Shown: in pieces, positions 52,531 to 61,682 of the stretch | Layout of the letters: the number at the start of each line of letters is the position of its first letter | Position numbering within the stretch: position 1 is the first letter of the stretch | Assembly (NCBI GenBank): GCA_021792795.1 | Contig: JAJYUB010000003.1 | Coordinates: 1-64,000, forward strand | Reading direction: 5' to 3' | From: Acidobacteriota bacterium | GTDB taxonomy: Bacteria > Acidobacteriota > Terriglobia > Terriglobales > Acidobacteriaceae | DNA length: 64,000 nt | Made by a program: the position numbers and the translations under genes | Notes under the pieces: model-generated | The model's database searches: none | Seen by the model: the letters and a program-made list of their open reading frames with translations, nothing else | What the model was told of the DNA's origin: nothing

Positions 52531-53574
52531 ATGCGGGTTGGAATTCTGACGGGTGGCGGGGACTGTCCCGGCCTGAATGCGGTCATTCGCGCAGCCGTGC
52601 GCAAAGGCATTTTTCATTACGGCGATGAGTTTATCGGCTTCATGGAAGGCTGGCGGGGTGTTCTGGACGACAAGATCATGCCACTGACCATTGAGAGCGT
52701 GTCCGGAATCCTGCAACTGGGTGGGACCATTCTGCGCACCTCCCGCACCAACGTCCGGAAAAAGCCGGGTGGCATCGAACAATGTATCGCCACCATCCAG
52801 CGCTACAAATTGGACGCCCTGATCACCATCGGTGGGGACGATACCCAGGGCGTGGCCAATGCGCTGGTTGAGAAAGGCGTGCCGTGCATCGGCGTACCCA
52901 AGACCATCGACAACGACCTGAGCGGCACGGATATCTGCTTCGGTTTCGATACCGCAGTTAGCATTGCCACAGAGGCCGTCGACCGGCTGCACTCTACCGC
53001 TGAGGCACACAGCCGCGTCATCGTTTGCGAAGTCATGGGTCGCGATGCCGGTTGGATCGCCCTCTACAGCGGTGTTGCCGGCGGGGCGGATGCCATCCTG
53101 GTCCCGGAAAAGCCGATCGATCTGGATATGGTGATCTCCCGAATCAAGGAGCGCCGGGCGCGAGGAAAATATTTCAGTATCGTTGTGGTTGCCGAAGGCG
53201 CCAAGATGCCAGCCACCGGCGAAGTCGCAACCCACGGCAAGGTGACCGATGAATTCGGCCATGCTCGCCTGCTCGGAATCGGTCAATACGTCGCCGATGA
53301 GATTGAGAAGCGCACTGGCTTTGAGACCCGCGCCGTCAACCTGGGCCACACCCAGCGAGGCGGAACGCCCACGGCGTTTGACCGGATGCTGGCGACCCGC
53401 TACGGATCGGCCGCCATCGATCTGGCGCACAAGGGAAAATTTGGCCGCATCGTCGTCCTTCGGGGCAGGGAAATTACGGACATTCCGCTGGCCGACGCGA
53501 TCGCGAAAAACCGAATCGTTGGAGATGAACTCCTTGAGCTGGCCAGCGGTCTTCAGGCTGTCATCAAGAAGTAG
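52531..53574 (+). CDS. pfkA: 6-phosphofructokinase, PPi-type active-site residues
   Basis: A 347-residue PfkA-family enzyme phosphorylating fructose 6-phosphate. ILTGGGDCPGLNAVIRA (5-21), ALITIGGDDTQG (96-107), VPKTIDNDLSGTD (122-134) and VCEVMGRDAGWIALYSGVAG are the nucleotide and substrate loops. Position 104 is Asp and position 124 is Lys; ATP enzymes have Gly at 104 (and Gly or Lys at 124), whereas Asp104/Lys124 is the pyrophosphate-type combination. The phosphoryl donor may therefore be pyrophosphate, making the step reversible; this is a prediction. ATG 52531 follows AAGGAG. The open frame from 52360 overlaps the preceding gene and is not used. Confidence 0.9.
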   Translation: MRVGILTGGGDCPGLNAVIRAAVRKGIFHYGDEFIGFMEGWRGVLDDKIMPLTIESVSGILQLGGTILRTSRTNVRKKPGGIEQCIATIQRYKLDALITIGGDDTQGVANALVEKGVPCIGVPKTIDNDLSGTDICFGFDTAVSIATEAVDRLHSTAEAHSRVIVCEVMGRDAGWIALYSGVAGGADAILVPEKPIDLDMVISRIKERRARGKYFSIVVVAEGAKMPATGEVATHGKVTDEFGHARLLGIGQYVADEIEKRTGFETRAVNLGHTQRGGTPTAFDRMLATRYGSAAIDLAHKGKFGRIVVLRGREITDIPLADAIAKNRIVGDELLELASGLQAVIKK

Positions 53575-53603
53575 CTTTCGTTCGGTGCTTTACTGTTCCC
53601 ATG

Positions 53604-53630
53604 ACGGCCAGCCTTCCTTGGGTTGGCCGT
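53604..53630 (+). terminator. Hairpin downstream of the phosphofructokinase gene
   Basis: ACGGCCAGCC (53604-53613) pairs with GGTTGGCCGT (53621-53630) over ten positions with one G-T pair and a seven-base loop, 30 bases after the stop. The T-rich stretch (GTTTTCTTT) comes only about 17 bases later, so it is a suboptimal intrinsic terminator. Confidence 0.5.
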
Positions 53631-53917
53631 TGTGCGTTGCTCCGTGTTTTCTTTGACGCAAAACTATCCCACCTCTGCGCCGAGGGTTTCGTTGGGAAGG
53701 GAACCAGCGCCGCCACAACCCAATTGGCAGCGGTGGAGTGAGGAGATCTCCCATCCGGTAGGGTTTTCTCGCAGTTATGTGCGCTAATCCCCGATGGTCA
53801 CGACCGTACTGCCGACAAAGCACCAAAGAATGGGGTTGAATTCCGCGGAAAAACGGTCTATAACCAAAGTCCCACGCTGGCTTTGCGGCTGGCGACTCAG
53901 GGGATTTCGGAGAGCAT
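53631..53917. other. Intergenic, nothing recognised
   Basis: This stretch between the hairpin and the HTH gene has only short, unconvincing frames. A promoter for the HTH gene is expected but no clear hexamer pair was found. Confidence 0.4.
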
Positions 53918-54298
53918 ATGGCAGGCTCAGTCCGCAGAAAGATCACTCCTTCCGGCCCTTCGACAGTGGCGGCAAATGCAACCCGCGCCAACCAGCGTCG
54001 GGCCGCACTCACCTTCCCGGCCCCCAAGCCTGTGGCGCCCGAAAGTCGCGGCGCCTGGGAAGTGCGTGAGGTCATGGACATTCGCCAGGCCGCCGAGTAC
54101 TTGGGCATCAGCTCCGACAGCCTGTACAAGTACGCAGCGGAAAGCGTGATTCCCTCGTTTAAATTGGGCAATCGCTGGCGCTTCAAGCGCTCATTGCTGG
54201 ATAGCTGGATGGAGCTGCAAAGTTCTCCCGGCTTGGATCTCGCAACCGAAAAAAGCGTAAAATCCAGGCAGAAAAAGCCAGTCGGCCGCGCTCGCTAG
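53918..54298 (+). CDS. Excisionase-type helix-turn-helix DNA-binding protein
   Basis: A 126-residue protein with a disordered, basic first 50 residues and a MerR-like/excisionase HTH (HTH_17) from about residue 53: MDIRQAAEYLGISSDSLYKY, then IPSFKLGNRWRFKRSLLDSW. This is the pattern of phage excisionases and many small chromosomal regulators; the tail is lysine and arginine rich. No integrase or phage gene is nearby, so a mobile-element origin is not supported. The first ATG (53918, after GGAGAG) gives the long form; ATG 54072 (start of the domain) would give a 75-residue minimal protein. The target is unknown. Confidence 0.75.
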   Translation: MAGSVRRKITPSGPSTVAANATRANQRRAALTFPAPKPVAPESRGAWEVREVMDIRQAAEYLGISSDSLYKYAAESVIPSFKLGNRWRFKRSLLDSWMELQSSPGLDLATEKSVKSRQKKPVGRAR

Positions 54299-54565
54299 GG
54301 TCCAATTTCGGGCGACTCGCCGCCCAAACTGCCCACAATTCGTCCCCGCTTATCCACCCTTCCACACGGAATTCAAGAATCTGCACCATTCATGCGCCTT
54401 GCTCCGCGCCGGTCAGAATCCTACACTGGACCCTCTGGAGAATCTTCGCCTTTTGCGGCGCGGGCCTTTTGTGGGATATTTCCTCTCGGGCTGGAATGTA
54501 CGCGGCTTCCAAGTCTCGATCTTGCAACGAATTGCAAAGGTAACACAATTAGTAGCGGTATTGGC
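54299..54565. other. Long leader region upstream of nrdJ, part without signals
   Basis: An open frame (54392-54748) crosses this stretch, but its translation is low-complexity in class and matches nothing known. I looked for a cobalamin riboswitch B12 box, which could control a B12-dependent enzyme, and saw none. Confidence 0.4.
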
Positions 54566-54594
54566 TTGACAGACGCTACCGACAGCGGTACTTT
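54566..54594 (+). promoter_or_regulatory. Sigma-70 promoter and inverted repeat upstream of nrdJ
   Basis: TTGACA (54566-54571), a 17-base spacer and TACTTT (54589-54594) form a strong housekeeping promoter about 260 bases before the nrdJ start. TACCG-ACAG-CGGTA (54577-54590) is an inverted repeat within the spacer that reaches into the -10 box, and AGCGGTA recurs upstream at 54554-54560. This geometry suits a repressor site; the protein is unknown. Confidence 0.55.
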
Positions 54595-54852
54595 CCCTCT
54601 ACGGGCCTTTGGAGGAATGAATGGCCGAATGCGGCTACCGAATCCGAAAACGGACCGGTCGGGGAACTTTAAATCGGTTCAGTATGCAAAAATTTGTCTT
54701 TCCGGAATGCATGCCGCAAAAGTCAGGATTTCATCCCGTAACACTTGAGCCGCGGAGCCAGAAACAGGTTTGAGACAGAAAAAATGCGGGTTCGGCATCC
54801 TATTCCGGAGGGGCCGAAATCAGCTCAGAATTCAGTACCAGGAGATGCCAAC

Positions 54853-57800
54853 ATGGCCGAAACAACCAAGACGCAAACGCCCGATGCAGCCGCCAAGGCT
54901 GTTGAGTCCTCCCCTATTTCCAGAAGTGGTTCCGGTTCGGCAGCAACCGGGACTGGCCTGCAATGCAAGCGTTTCTTCAGCCGTCCGGATGTTTCGCCTT
55001 ACGACGAAATTCAGTGGGAATTCCGCGCCGCATCTATCGTCGACTCAAAAGGGAACAGTATTTTCGAGCAGAAGGACGTGGAAGTTCCCGCCGACTGGTC
55101 GATGACGGCGACCAACATCGTCGCCAGCAAGTACCTCCACGGCCAGATCGATACACCGCAGCGCGAAACCGGCGTGCGTCAGTTGATTTCCCGCGTCGCC
55201 GAGACGATTCGGGACTGGGGCATCGCCGGCGGCTATTTCCGCACCCCCGAAGACGCCATCGTCTTCCATGATGAACTGGCCCACATGCTGTTGAATCAAA
55301 AGGTCGCCTTTAACTCGCCGGTATGGTTCAACGTGGGCTGCGATCGGCTGGAGCCGGATTCCGAGGCCCAGAACTGGCACTGGAATCCTCATGCCTGCGC
55401 GGTTGAGTTTGCTGCAACCGGTTATCGCAACCCGCAGTGTTCGGCCTGTTTCATCAATTCCGTCAAGGACTCGCTGGACTCCATCCTGACCCTGGCCAAG
55501 ACCGAAGGCATGTTGTTCAAGTGGGGATCCGGAACGGGCACCAACCTGTCCACCATTCGCGGCTCTACGGAGAACCTCTCCGGCGGCGGCGTGGCCAGCG
55601 GCCCGTTGAGCTTTATGCGTGGGTTCGATGCCTTCGCCGGCGTCATCAAGTCCGGCGGCAAGACGCGCCGCGCCGCAAAGATGGTCATCCTGAACATCGA
55701 TCACCCGGATATCGTGGATTTTATCGAGTGTAAGTCGAAAGAGGAGGCCAAGGCCTGGACGCTGATGCGCGCCGGCTACGATGGATCGGGCCCGGATTCA
55801 GAGGCCTTCACCTCCATCTTCTTTCAGAACGCCAACAATTCCGTGCGCGTCAACGACGAGTTTATGCGCGCCGTAATCGACGACGATGATTTTTCCACTC
55901 GTTCGGTCAAGGACGGCGCTCCATTTAAGAAATACAAAGCGCGCGATTTGATGCACAAGATCGCGGAGAATACCTGGCACTGCGGCGATCCCGGCATGCA
56001 GTACGACACCACCATCAACAAATGGCATACATCCAAGAACACTGCCCGCATCAATGCGTCGAATCCATGCTCGGAATACATGTTCCTTGATGATTCGGCA
56101 TGTAACCTTGCCAGTTTCAATTTGATGAAATTTGTAACTCCTTCAGGCACATTTGATATTGCAGCCTACCGCCATGCCGTCGATATCCTGATCACGGCCA
56201 TGGATATCCTTGTGGACAACTCCGGCTATCCCACCGAGGCGATTGGCCGCAACTCCCACGACTATCGCCCGCTGGGGCTGGGGTACGCCAACCTGGGTGC
56301 GCTGTTGATGGCCTTCGGTCTGCCCTACGATTCCGATGCCGGCCGCGACTTTGCCGCCTGCCTCACGGCGATTATGTGCGGCCAGGCGTATCTGCAGTCT
56401 TCTCGTGTTGCCGAGCAGTGCGCATCCCTCCCAGCCGCAACCCCGCTGACACAGTCGATTGAACGTCAGGGGGGCGCATGCCCTGGTTTCTACGTGAACC
56501 GTGAGCCGTTTCTCGATGTCATCCGCATGCATCGCGCGGAAGTGAACAAGATCGGCCGGTCGCACAAGGGTTCGGAGTCCTTCAGCGTTCCGCAGTTGGA
56601 CGAGCTGATCGACGCCAGCCGCGATTGCTGGGACAAGGCGCTCGTCCATGGCGAAAAATTTGGCTATCGCAATTCGCAGGTCACCGTCCTGGCGCCCACT
56701 GGGACCATCGGCTTCATGATGGACTGCGACACCACTGGCGTTGAACCCGATCTGGCGCTAGTCAAATATAAGAAGCTGGTCGGCGGCGGCATGATCAAAA
56801 TTGTGAATAACACCGTTCCCGCGGCGCTGTTCAAGCTGGGTTACAACAATGAAGATGTCGACGCCATTGTCAGCTACATTGACGCGACCGGCACCATTGA
56901 AGGCGCGCCGGGCCTGAAGCCGGAGCACCTGCCGGTCTTCGATTGCAGTTTCAAGGCGTCAAAGGGCACGCGCAGCATTCACTACATGGGCCATGTCCGC
57001 ATGATGGCCGCCACCCAGCCATTTATTTCCGGCGCCATCTCGAAAACGGTCAACTTGCCCAGCAATGCCAGTGTCGACGACATTGCGGAAGCTTACATCG
57101 AGTCGTGGCGTCAAGGTTTGAAGGCTGTCGCTGTCTACCGCGATGGCTCCAAAGGCACGCAGCCGCTGAATGTAACGGATTCTCTCTCCAGCGGCGGAAA
57201 CTCTGCGCTCGACGCCGTTGCCGAGAAATTGTTGCAGTCCATCACGTCGCTGCCGATGGATACCGCTGCCGTCGAAGCGCTGGTGGTGCAACTCGCGGCC
57301 AACCCAACCGAGAGGGTGCAGCTTCCAGCAGCCAGTCTGGAAACGCTGGCGCGCGCTACCATGCAGAACGCCCTTGGGGTTGTGTTGACCCAGCAGGACC
57401 CGAATGCGCCTCCGCGCACCGTGCGCCATCGCCTGCCGGAAGAGCGGCCTTCGCTGACGCATAAATTCTCCATTGCCGGACACGAAGGCTATATTACGGT
57501 GGGCCTGTATCCCAACGGCCAGCCCGGCGAGATCTTCATCAAGATGGCGAAAGAAGGCTCAACCGTCAGCGGTTTGATGGATGCCTTCGCCACCGCGATT
57601 TCGTTGTCATTGCAGCATGGCGTGCCGCTGAAGGTGCTCTGCGAAAAGTTCTCCCACCTGCGCTTTGAGCCTTCCGGCTGGACCGGCAATGAAGAAATTG
57701 GCTTCGCCAAGTCCATCATGGATTACATTTTCCGCTGGCTACAGTTGCGTTTCCTTTCCGGAACGCAGTTGCCGCTGTTTGCCGGTCTGGCCGCGCAGGC

Positions 57801-58095
57801 GGCTGCGGCGGAAATCCAAAAGACCTTCGCGCCGGAGCAGCATCAACCTGCCCGTGGAATGGGGGCCACCACGGCCCCGCAAGGCGGAATTCTGCCGGAC
57901 ATCCACGCTAGCCACGGTCAAGCCCAAACCAGTCTGCGCATGGATGATCGCGGCTTGGTCCACGCCGCCGACGCCATGCGCGGTTTCGTCGATATGGGCG
58001 ATGCGCCCACCTGCCACACCTGCGGCGCCATCATGATTCGTAACGGTAGCTGTTACAAATGCGTGGAATGCGGCAGCACCAGCGGTTGTTCTTAG
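54853..58095 (+). CDS. nrdJ: Adenosylcobalamin-dependent ribonucleotide reductase, class II
   Basis: NrdJ reduces ribonucleotides to deoxyribonucleotides with a B12-derived radical, with or without oxygen. The 1080-residue chain has QKVAFNSPVWFNVGC near 160, SACFINSVKDSLDSI, KWGSGTGTNLSTIRGSTENL, NPCSEYMFLDDSACNLASFN (substrate site with NPCSE) and VLAPTGTIGFMMDCDTTGVE. The C-terminus carries a zinc-ribbon-like CHTCGAIMIRNGSCYKCVEC with a final GSTSGC, typical of the long NrdJ group. ATG 54853 follows AGGAG; the open frame from 54745 adds a leader that lacks similarity. No nrdA/B is in the window, so this may be the main reductase. Confidence 0.95.
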   Translation: MAETTKTQTPDAAAKAVESSPISRSGSGSAATGTGLQCKRFFSRPDVSPYDEIQWEFRAASIVDSKGNSIFEQKDVEVPADWSMTATNIVASKYLHGQIDTPQRETGVRQLISRVAETIRDWGIAGGYFRTPEDAIVFHDELAHMLLNQKVAFNSPVWFNVGCDRLEPDSEAQNWHWNPHACAVEFAATGYRNPQCSACFINSVKDSLDSILTLAKTEGMLFKWGSGTGTNLSTIRGSTENLSGGGVASGPLSFMRGFDAFAGVIKSGGKTRRAAKMVILNIDHPDIVDFIECKSKEEAKAWTLMRAGYDGSGPDSEAFTSIFFQNANNSVRVNDEFMRAVIDDDDFSTRSVKDGAPFKKYKARDLMHKIAENTWHCGDPGMQYDTTINKWHTSKNTARINASNPCSEYMFLDDSACNLASFNLMKFVTPSGTFDIAAYRHAVDILITAMDILVDNSGYPTEAIGRNSHDYRPLGLGYANLGALLMAFGLPYDSDAGRDFAACLTAIMCGQAYLQSSRVAEQCASLPAATPLTQSIERQGGACPGFYVNREPFLDVIRMHRAEVNKIGRSHKGSESFSVPQLDELIDASRDCWDKALVHGEKFGYRNSQVTVLAPTGTIGFMMDCDTTGVEPDLALVKYKKLVGGGMIKIVNNTVPAALFKLGYNNEDVDAIVSYIDATGTIEGAPGLKPEHLPVFDCSFKASKGTRSIHYMGHVRMMAATQPFISGAISKTVNLPSNASVDDIAEAYIESWRQGLKAVAVYRDGSKGTQPLNVTDSLSSGGNSALDAVAEKLLQSITSLPMDTAAVEALVVQLAANPTERVQLPAASLETLARATMQNALGVVLTQQDPNAPPRTVRHRLPEERPSLTHKFSIAGHEGYITVGLYPNGQPGEIFIKMAKEGSTVSGLMDAFATAISLSLQHGVPLKVLCEKFSHLRFEPSGWTGNEEIGFAKSIMDYIFRWLQLRFLSGTQLPLFAGLAAQAAAAEIQKTFAPEQHQPARGMGATTAPQGGILPDIHASHGQAQTSLRMDDRGLVHAADAMRGFVDMGDAPTCHTCGAIMIRNGSCYKCVECGSTSGCS

Positions 58096-58194
58096 GGACT
58101 AACAGAACGCCGCGCCACGCAGCCACGCAGATGTTGAAAACAGTCATGGCGGCAGCGACTGAGGCTGGACTCTGCCGTTGTTCTGCGTTCTCGC

Positions 58195-59319
58195 TCAATT
58201 TTTGTAAACGCGCGCGTAGTCCACTAGCATCTGCGAGGGGAAGGGAGTGCCAGCGTTCGGGGCGCCTGGATAATCCCCGCCAATGGCCAGGTTCAACAGG
58301 ATGAAGTTGCTTTGCCCGCCGTCGAATGGCCACGCCGCGCCCGCCAATCCGGAAATGCTTGACGTGGTGTAGGTGACGTAAGGCTGGCTCGGATCGTCCA
58401 CATAATAGCTCACGCTGCCTTTGGTCCAGATCATGCCGTAGGTGTGCCACCCGGCCGCAGTCTGTCCGCTGGGGAAGTTGTAGTTTGTGCCCAATGGGGT
58501 ACCGATGAAACCAGGTCCGTGAATCGATCCCCGGTTCCAATCGGGCGTGGTTGCCGCGTTGATGCGTTCCAGCACATCCTGCTCGCCGCAAGCCGGCCAT
58601 GGATCGGTGAGGATGTTGTTGCCCATCAACCAGGCTGCGGGCCAGAAGCCCTGCGCCTCTGGGACCCGCGCTCGTACTTCAAAGCGGCCGTATTGAAAAC
58701 TGAACAGGCCCTGTGTCTTCAGCCGCGCCGAAGTATAGACGCCCGTCGAAAGCTGCTGCGCCACAATGTGCAGGTACCCATCTGTTCCGACATAAGCATT
58801 CGGATTGGCAGTGCTACAGGGAGAGGCAGTTGACCCCCATGCGCAGTAGTTCTCCAACTCATGGTTGCCGAAGCCGCTGTTGCCTGTGTCGTAAGTCCAA
58901 ACCAATGGATTCGGTTGCGTATTGGCGCCCGTTGAATTCGTGAACTCGTCCGACCACACCAGGGTCCCCGATGGAATGTTGGGAGTAAAACTCCGGCTGG
59001 CAACGCTGCTCGTGGTATCGCCGGAAGCCGTGGCAATCGCATTGACCGTGAGGTTCGCGGCCACCAGGAACGGGGCTTGATACATTTGCGAGGAAGTGGT
59101 CGGCATCGAACCGTCCAGCGTGTAGTACACGGTTGCACCGGAGGTAGCGGATACCAGGCTCACGACCACGGCCCCGTTCTGTGCCGCAGTCGTCGCGATG
59201 GTGGGCGAGGCCGCCTGGGTAGCTGAGGTTGAAAGCGAATTTCCTCCTCCGCATCCAGCAAACAGAACCACGATCGAACAGGACCATCTCCCAAGCGAAA
59301 AATTGAATAGGCTCGACAT
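58195..59319 (-). CDS. GH16 beta-glucanase lipoprotein with chitobiase-like N-terminal domain
   Basis: A 374-residue lipoprotein: lipobox LFAGC follows a short hydrophobic segment, so it should be lipid-anchored. Residues about 45-120 form a CHB_HEX_C-like beta-domain ([20 protein letters not shown]). The GH16 domain follows from GTLVWSDEF, with [20 protein letters not shown], then EQDVLERI with the E-x-D-x-x-E catalytic pattern, and [21 protein letters not shown]16 enzymes cleave beta-1,3/1,4 glucans such as laminarin. ATG 59319 is preceded by GGAGGGA. It lies downstream of, and in line with, the GH18 gene. Confidence 0.85.
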   Translation of the reverse strand: MSSLFNFSLGRWSCSIVVLFAGCGGGNSLSTSATQAASPTIATTAAQNGAVVVSLVSATSGATVYYTLDGSMPTTSSQMYQAPFLVAANLTVNAIATASGDTTSSVASRSFTPNIPSGTLVWSDEFTNSTGANTQPNPLVWTYDTGNSGFGNHELENYCAWGSTASPCSTANPNAYVGTDGYLHIVAQQLSTGVYTSARLKTQGLFSFQYGRFEVRARVPEAQGFWPAAWLMGNNILTDPWPACGEQDVLERINAATTPDWNRGSIHGPGFIGTPLGTNYNFPSGQTAAGWHTYGMIWTKGSVSYYVDDPSQPYVTYTTSSISGLAGAAWPFDGGQSNFILLNLAIGGDYPGAPNAGTPFPSQMLVDYARVYKN

Positions 59320-59443
59320 CTGATGATTCCCTCCGTTCTGCGGGTTGAACGACGTTTGTGCCATGTGGATAGCCAGTCTGGCGCAGCGCACGGGTTCGTT
59401 ATTTCTCCATCGTCATCGACAACGCCAACTCTCCGCACAGCCC

Positions 59444-61531
59444 CTATCTGCTCATCGAATAGCTGTGGAGTTGCGGCCCAATCAGGTTCGAATATTTGAA
59501 ATTGTCATAGCGATCGGAATCGATGGTCCAGAACATCGCTCCGATCATCGCTGGATAACCCGAACCCTTGCGCAGTTTATATGCCGTCCCAGCCGGAGCC
59601 TTGCCAGTAATGATGTAGTCCATCGCCTGGCTAACAATCTCCGGCGCGGAGTAGCCGGTGAGGAAGCCGACCGCGACCTTGCTGGCCGGCAGTCCTGGAA
59701 AAAATTGTCGCGGATTGCCTCCTACATTGAAGCCGCGCAACAGCAGCTCGGTCATGGCGGCGTGATAGTCGACCGAGTGGGACTGATAGATTTCGCCATC
59801 CAGCCCTTGCAGCGGCGGCGTGTTGTAGTCCTGCACGTCGACGAACGAGAGGATGTCTCGCAGCCCCTCGATGAGCGGAAGATACGACCCGAACTGGCCG
59901 CCGTAGCTGGGATATCCGCCGGGAATTTGTGTTCCTTCCGGCACCAGGCTGAGCATAAAGGTGGGCCCGAAGTGATCGTGCAGTTGGCGCAGGCCAGCGA
60001 TCAGATTTACGACGGATGGCGTGGTGGGATGTTTAAAATCCGTGTCCCCCGGCGCCAGCGCGAGCGATGGCGTTTCAAAGTCGATGTCAATTCCGTCGAA
60101 GCCGTACTCAGAGACGATGCCGGTGACGGAGGAGACAAAATTCGGAATGTCGTGTGGGTCGTCCAGCTTGAAATATTTCCCTCCGCCACCCAGCGAGAGC
60201 ACCACTTTTTTCCCCTGACTTTTCAGGTAGGCGATGTCAGTCTTTAATTGGTCCGACGTGATGCCGATAGGCGGATGAAACGCGAGTGTGCCTTCGGGCG
60301 CGTTAGGATCGGGTGGAGCGAAGGCGACGATAACGACGTCCCACTGCGGTGAGACGTCACGCAGCGGGAACGCTGCGCCGCCGAAGCTGGAGCCGGTCCA
60401 GTAGCCAATCAATCGATGACCGTTCGGGGAGCTGCTCCAAGGGACCGGGGCTGCGGAGGGTCCAGCGTCACTGGCCGCGCGAAGTTTTCTGTTCCCGCAT
60501 GGCCGGGCTGGTTCTGACAGCGCTCTAGCATCGGGAAAGCTGTAGGGGACTCCTGGGCTCGTTGCGGTTCCGAGATACCAGTGCAGCGTCGCCACGTTCG
60601 ACAGGTGATAGGCGAATCCTGCGGTACGCGCAACAAACGGCGTCGAAACGGGAAAGCTGTTTTTAGAATTCGTATTGGTGGGTTCGAGAAGGAAGTAATT
60701 GGAACCGACACCGGCTCCGGCGCAGCCACGGCCTCCTCCAGGACGCAACCACGCCGGGAAAAAGTTTCCGGCAGCCGCAGGCGTGCGGAAATAGGCGTGA
60801 GGATCGTGCAGCGGATCGTTGATGAACTCTGCCAGTTGCTGGGTGAGCGGCTGGATGTCGCGGTCTTCGACGATGGCCGGCGCGGCGTGCAGGTAGGAGC
60901 CGAGCACGAAGGAATTTCCGGTGGCCGCGTCGACGCCGTGCGTTCCCCAGGAGCAGCAAACGGTCGCATCGCCATCGGTGTAGTAGGTGGTGTTATGAGT
61001 CACGGCGATGACGAGTTTGCCGTCCTGGCGTGGAATTTGCTGGAAGAGTTGCTTCTCGAGAAACTCAATGTCGACGACCGCGAACGAGCTGCCGCTCTTC
61101 TTTGATCGCAGAATGTAGCCGTAGCCGGGTGGAATCGTGATGGAAATGGGCTTGATGTCCGGCTTGCCAAGCAGCGTGCGTCCGCTCGTGCCCGACGGAA
61201 AGGTCGAGCGGAGCAATCCATCGGCGTATTGCGTCTTGTCGCCAGAGGCAAACGCGAACCTGGAGTAGATCGGCGACTTTAGAATGCGCGATACATCCGG
61301 ACCCGCGTCCATCCGAACGGGCTTCGCGCCATCGAAGGTGAGGGTGACAGAAACCAGCACGGTGGGGATGACGGTCGTTCCGCTCTGGGCGGGGTCGCGG
61401 CCCGCCAGCGTGTAGGAGTTACCGCCGATCGCTCGATTGAAAGTGGGAATGGTGCCTTGCGCAAGCGCGGAGCGCAGCGGCAGGCAGAGGAAAACTAGCA
61501 GGCAGAGGGCCTTGATTCGAGTTTCCAGCAC
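59444..61531 (-). CDS. Secreted GH18 chitinase-like protein
   Basis: A 695-residue exported protein. The first 420 residues form an uncharacterised region with beta-rich segments and a Cys pair (DATVCCSWGTHG); the GH18 barrel occupies about 420-690, with KVVLSLGGGGKYF and the catalytic DGIDIDFE (479-486, acid Glu486). GTG 61531 is chosen because it gives a clean signal peptide (LETRIKALCLLVFLCLPLRSALA) and has GAAGG seven bases upstream; the frame is open to 61711. With GH16 downstream and GH20 in the window, it suits degradation of fungal wall or chitin. The long N-terminal region has no domain I recognise. Confidence 0.8.
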   Translation of the reverse strand: MLETRIKALCLLVFLCLPLRSALAQGTIPTFNRAIGGNSYTLAGRDPAQSGTTVIPTVLVSVTLTFDGAKPVRMDAGPDVSRILKSPIYSRFAFASGDKTQYADGLLRSTFPSGTSGRTLLGKPDIKPISITIPPGYGYILRSKKSGSSFAVVDIEFLEKQLFQQIPRQDGKLVIAVTHNTTYYTDGDATVCCSWGTHGVDAATGNSFVLGSYLHAAPAIVEDRDIQPLTQQLAEFINDPLHDPHAYFRTPAAAGNFFPAWLRPGGGRGCAGAGVGSNYFLLEPTNTNSKNSFPVSTPFVARTAGFAYHLSNVATLHWYLGTATSPGVPYSFPDARALSEPARPCGNRKLRAASDAGPSAAPVPWSSSPNGHRLIGYWTGSSFGGAAFPLRDVSPQWDVVIVAFAPPDPNAPEGTLAFHPPIGITSDQLKTDIAYLKSQGKKVVLSLGGGGKYFKLDDPHDIPNFVSSVTGIVSEYGFDGIDIDFETPSLALAPGDTDFKHPTTPSVVNLIAGLRQLHDHFGPTFMLSLVPEGTQIPGGYPSYGGQFGSYLPLIEGLRDILSFVDVQDYNTPPLQGLDGEIYQSHSVDYHAAMTELLLRGFNVGGNPRQFFPGLPASKVAVGFLTGYSAPEIVSQAMDYIITGKAPAGTAYKLRKGSGYPAMIGAMFWTIDSDRYDNFKYSNLIGPQLHSYSMSR

Positions 61532-61682
61532 GGTTTGACCTTCGATGAGCAAACTTATACTGCGCTTATATCTGCATTCTTTCATGGAGGTCAAACGGGG
61601 CTGTTCGGAATGTGGTCCGATCGCATAGAGTGAATGCAGGAGCCGGAACCCAAATCTACCGACGCAACGGGGTACGCAATCC

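Noticed and set aside
53918-54298. HTH protein as evidence for an integrated phage or element
   Set aside because: Excisionase-type folds are common in chromosomal regulators, and no integrase, att repeat or phage gene accompanies it.
54392-54748. 118-codon ORF spanning the nrdJ promoter
   Set aside because: It covers a strong promoter and inverted repeat, and its translation resembles nothing; treated as chance.
54299-54852. Cobalamin riboswitch upstream of nrdJ
   Set aside because: No B12-box core or surrounding conserved stems were found in the 550-base leader.
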